From Mactra quadrangularis (Eukaryota > Mollusca > Bivalvia > Venerida > Mactridae): a stretch of 64,000 bases of DNA. Shown here piece by piece: positions 62,001 through 64,000 of this stretch. The position numbers and the translations under genes are program-made. The stretch spans positions 43,537,380-43,601,379 of the forward strand of contig CM046303.1 of NCBI GenBank assembly GCA_025267735.1, in the 5' to 3' direction. Each line of letters begins with the position of its first letter. Position 1 is the stretch's first letter. The notes under the pieces are model-generated. The model worked only from the letters and a program-made list of their open reading frames with translations. It did not search any database and was not told the DNA's origin.

Positions 62001-62371
62001 GGGTAAAAGGAAAATACAAAACTAAGTACAATAAGCAGGACTAAAACCTGCTTAGCAAGCAAGTCAAATGCTCCAACCGCGATGATTGGGAAGCTTTATA
62101 AAAGTTAAAACACTAATTCAAAGTGTAATCATACATATAGATATACATATATTTCTGCTACAGCAGTACAGGGGTTTTACCAAATCTTTTCCAACAGTCC
62201 TACAAGAAACTACTACTATAGCGTTATTAAATACAAAATAAACCAAGAAATATAGAGGCATACAGTGACTAATTTACATTTAAAAAAAACCTACTTTAAG
62301 ACATGGTCGCTTTCATATGGTACCAAATAAACATTCCTCGCCTCTATTTTTGTGTTTTGGTTAATTTTCAT
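53017..62371 (-). CDS. NAT9: N-acetyltransferase 9 (GNAT family), 7 exons
   Basis: Exons in transcript order: 62371-62295, 61718-61609, 61224-61165, 60289-60209, 56575-56516, 55075-54981, 53130-53017; all GT-AG, phases consistent, 597 nt, 198 aa (human NAT9 207 aa). It begins MKINQNTKIEARNVYLVPY. It carries the family-typical YHEWMKSVELQQLTASEPLT, then MIGDVNLFLND and AEIEIMIAEP. The acetyl-CoA loop is ARGKGFGKDAL (about residues 113-123), followed by AKIGYSNHPSISMFTKLGF and a C-terminus ending ILKYR. The enzyme is a GNAT-fold N-acetyltransferase; family studies link NAT9 to tubulin and microtubule stability. The start is the first ATG of exon 1 and aligns with the vertebrate start. Introns 4 and 6 are large and hold several transposable elements. 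Confidence 0.96.
53258..54168. mobile_element. pogo/Tc1-mariner-like MITE with TA duplication
   Basis: Left end CAGTAAAACCTGTCATATGC; right end in reverse complement CAGTAAAAACTGCCTTAGCG. TA flanks both sides (53256-53257 and 54169-54170). Internal subterminal repeats TCACATATGACAGTGGGTC / TCACATAAGACAGTGAGTC / AGACAGTGTGTCGC recur. TA duplication with CAGTAAAAC ends points to the pogo/Tigger branch. No transposase frame is visible. It lies in NAT9 intron 6, about 130 bp from exon 7. Confidence 0.75.
54575..54685. repeat. Short fold-back, CAACCC(A/G)AGACAACTCAA arms
   Basis: ACAACCCAAGACAACTCAA on the left and TTGAGTTGTCTTCGGGTTG on the right are inverted copies with about 60 bases between them, plus a further TCAACTCGAAG-type inner arm. 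A small palindromic element is likely. Confidence 0.6.
55330..55871 (+). mobile_element. 542-bp element with 9-bp target duplication, copy 2
   Basis: Same family and orientation as 18172-18693. Ends CATTCTGTA and TATAGAATG. It is flanked by CTCTACACT at 55321-55329 and 55872-55880. It lies in NAT9 intron 5. The two copies differ by scattered substitutions and small indels. Confidence 0.8.
55984..56344. mobile_element. 361-bp MITE with GGGCGTGTTTGATTC inverted ends
   Basis: GGGCGTGTTTGATTC at the left is exactly matched in reverse complement at the right end (GAATCAAACACGCCC). TAT flanks both sides (55981-55983 and 56345-56347). Internal CGGAGTACTC words are repeated near both ends. It lies in NAT9 intron 5, about 170 bp after exon 5. 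No coding capacity. Confidence 0.8.
57146..59972. mobile_element. Outer hAT-like element, interrupted by a nested element
   Basis: Left end CAGTGTTCGAAATTAG and right end (reverse) CCAGTGTATGAAATTAG are inverted copies. Subterminal GCCCGA/GGGCTTGT blocks are also mirrored (57168-57240 and 59880-59945). Flanks ATCTAATC and ATTTAATC match at 7 of 8 positions, fitting an 8-bp hAT duplication with one base of uncertainty at the right border. The CAGGGAT-family element at 57930-59325 sits inside. The frame at 57148-57405 shows no transposase motif. Located in NAT9 intron 4. Confidence 0.7.
57930..59325. mobile_element. 1.4-kb CAGGGAT-family element, copy 2 (nested)
   Basis: Colinear with 10970-12319 over essentially its whole length, from GGGGCGATTCGGGCAAAGAA to CCCAGGCTCATCCCTG. 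Scattered substitutions and small indels separate the copies. The left terminus is altered (ATGGATGGGCC instead of CAGGGATAAGCC), and no target duplication was recognised. Confidence 0.75.
60790..61075 (-). mobile_element. tRNA-derived SINE, reverse, complete head
   Basis: On the minus strand the head reads GCTTGCTTAGTTTCTATGGC then GGGATCAATTCCCAGGCGGG and CATACTTTGTGGAG. The body continues with GTCATGAAATAATTCC and ends at TTAAACCCAGCC. Same family as 9266-9575. It lies in NAT9 intron 3. Confidence 0.75.
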
Positions 62372-63525
62372 GTCAAGTACACTCCTACCATCAGGAAACT
62401 TGAACTTGTAATCACGAAATGATGCTAAAATATGTCAACTTATTCAGTGTCATTTCTCTCCTATATAATTACTTCCCCTTTACCAACAGCTTAATAAAGG
62501 GAGGTAACTGCATTTTAGTAGCATTGGATAAAAACCCGTACATACGGAATATCTCCAACTTTCGTCAGGCAGTCTGCACTAAATTAATTTTTAGGTTACA
62601 TACCACTACATAAAATCCTTCTTTGTCGTATATGAAAAGTCTTATTTTCAATGTCAAATTACAGTATGACTTAGGGGTGTAAGATACCCAAAGTCATAGA
62701 CTGAGAGATCTATCTATTCCGCTGAGAAAATTATTTTCGATTGAAAGTTCCTACCATGAAAACATCCATGTTTTTTATTCTTCACAAGCCATAACTCATG
62801 CCCAAAAATACTTTTAGGTTAGACTATTGGTAGATGTCATAGATTGATGTCCATGATATAGTTGAAATGCTCAGTTGATTAAATGTTTTGTTCATGATAC
62901 TGAGGAGAGTTCCACGCAGTCTTTTTAAAGCCTCATGAATATTTGAATACATAAACCGTCGTCTGCTTGCATGGTTTTCATGCTTCTTGATTGATGCAAA
63001 ATCGGTTTTGTCGTTCATGCGCTGAAAAGCGGAAATGGGCACGTGCTCCTCGTGCAAAAATCACACTTGGTCAGTTTTGGTGAAAATCATCAGTGTGTTG
63101 ATGTGCCCAACGACAAATCAAGAAATAGCTCGAATGTCGCTTCAAGAACTTGAAATCGTCACAGGTCTGTTGCAAGACGGTGCATGTGAGATCTTTTATT
63201 GCTAATTTCTGTTAAATCAAAGCAATTGGAAATCTTCCCATATCAACACATGTTAAACTAGTTTTACATCGATAAAGTACATTTGTGACGTGAAAACAAT
63301 GCAAACAAAGGTCAGTATGGTCCTATACGCATTTCCATCATCGATCGGACACAAATGTTAAAAATAAACATTTCTTACAATATTGAAATCGGAGAAGTTT
63401 CGTTAAGTATATTTATCACATGTAACACCCAAATGAACCTACTGTTCTGTCTCAGGAATAATGTTCGTACCAATAATCCACCATCTTTGCCGACGCTTAT
63501 GGTCAGTTTTACTTTCATTAATAAT
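62372..63525. other. Region upstream of NAT9
   Basis: The NAT9 promoter and 5' UTR should lie at the left of this stretch. Minus-strand frame 62824-63057 (77 aa) is unrecognised. A plus-strand candidate first exon is at 63134-63185. No clear core promoter motif was identified. Confidence 0.35.
63134..63185 (+). CDS. Candidate first coding exon of a gene running off the window
   Basis: ATG followed by SLQELEIVTGLLQDGA, ending at a donor-like GCAT|GTGAGA. The sequence before it is less AT-rich than its surroundings and lies about 760 bp from the NAT9 start on the other strand, a plausible divergent arrangement. No second exon is identified before the window ends, so this is only a candidate. 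Confidence 0.25.
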
Positions 63526-63534
63526 ATAATAAAA

Positions 63535-63999
63535 TAATAAAGACTTTATTTAACGAGGCTACACATTTGGATAAATCCAATCTTCCATGTGGACCAGAAA
63601 ACATGTACAAGTTATTTACATTATTTACATGGTGAAAAATAAATAGAAAGATAAGTAATATGATGCTAAGTCACACAAGCCTGAAACAGAAAGAGTGAAT
63701 ATATCCTGTGGACAAAGACCAATTTAAATTTATCGAAATTTCCATTTAAGGTATTGATTTTTGAATGATGTTAGACTTTCAGCCAGTCAAATGTTAAGAG
63801 GAATTTCATTCCATATAACTGATCCTGAATATGCTAGGGCTTTTCTGAAGAATTCAAGTTTAGCTTTTGGGACGTAAAGTTGTTTATTAGAATTTGACCT
63901 TAATTTAGAGTTGCTGCAAGAGACAAATTTATTATTTAAATAATCTGAGCATTGTTGTTTAGGGATTTGTAAACAAGAATTGCTTTTTTTGTAGTCAAC
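63535..63999 (-). pseudogene. 3' end of a decayed non-LTR retrotransposon (LINE)
   Basis: Minus-strand frame 63999-63730 contains VPKAKLEFFRKALAYSGSV then IWNEIPLNI, an in-frame TGA, and LAESLTSFKNQYLKWKF before the final stop. This is the tail typical of LINE ORF2 proteins after the reverse transcriptase domain. A short 3' UTR ends in AT-rich TTTATTATTTTATTA-like sequence near 63540. The copy continues beyond the window and the internal stop shows it is not functional. Confidence 0.75.
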
Positions 64000-64000
64000 A

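Noticed and set aside
62824..63057. 77-aa minus-strand frame upstream of NAT9
   Set aside because: It has its own stop well before the NAT9 start, no splice connection that I could support, and no recognised domain.

Overview
This is animal nuclear DNA, most likely from a lophotrochozoan and probably a bivalve mollusc. It is AT-rich, its genes have short exons and kilobase introns with GT-AG junctions, and it is crowded with tRNA-derived SINEs and small inverted-repeat elements. The proteins are clearly metazoan, but the species cannot be named from sequence alone.

Four protein-coding genes can be rebuilt exon by exon with consistent phases. (1) An RSRC2-like arginine/serine-rich protein on + (246-14754, 10 coding exons, 625 aa). 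(2) A small secreted protein with two Kazal domains on - (22823 down to 17122, 4 exons, 169 aa). (3) Diacylglycerol lipase beta, DAGLB, on + (25567-47808, 14 exons, 690 aa). (4) N-acetyltransferase 9, NAT9, on - (62371 down to 53017, 7 exons, 198 aa). They do not form a pathway: RNA processing, secreted protease inhibition, endocannabinoid lipid signalling and protein N-acetylation simply lie next to each other. Two weaker coding candidates are a 30-residue membrane peptide ORF on - (50104-50012) and a possible first exon on + (63134-63185).

Most of the rest is repeats. The RSRC2 introns hold a SINE with 13-bp target duplications just before an exon, a 1.35-kb element with CAGGGAT-type inverted ends, and MITEs. 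The Kazal gene introns hold a 522-bp element flanked by a 10-bp duplication. DAGLB intron 1 holds a 2-kb element with about 34-bp perfect inverted ends and TTA duplications. DAGLB intron 2 holds a satellite array of roughly 22 palindrome-bearing units, inside a larger interleaved direct-repeat structure. Later DAGLB introns hold a CAGGGACC element and several MITEs. NAT9 introns hold a nested element-in-element, a pogo/Tc1-like element with TA duplications and a second copy of the 522-bp family. The right edge carries the 3' end of a decayed LINE.

The most notable observations are a 57-bp in-frame tandem duplication across the 5' splice site of DAGLB exon 6, giving two nearly identical donors 19 codons apart; the two-copy family with 9-10 bp target duplications; the nested elements in NAT9; the palindromic intronic satellite that superficially mimics a CRISPR array; and a near-perfect 31-bp hairpin in DAGLB intron 5. 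I found no complete autonomous transposase, no viral gene and no convincing functional tRNA or rRNA gene.
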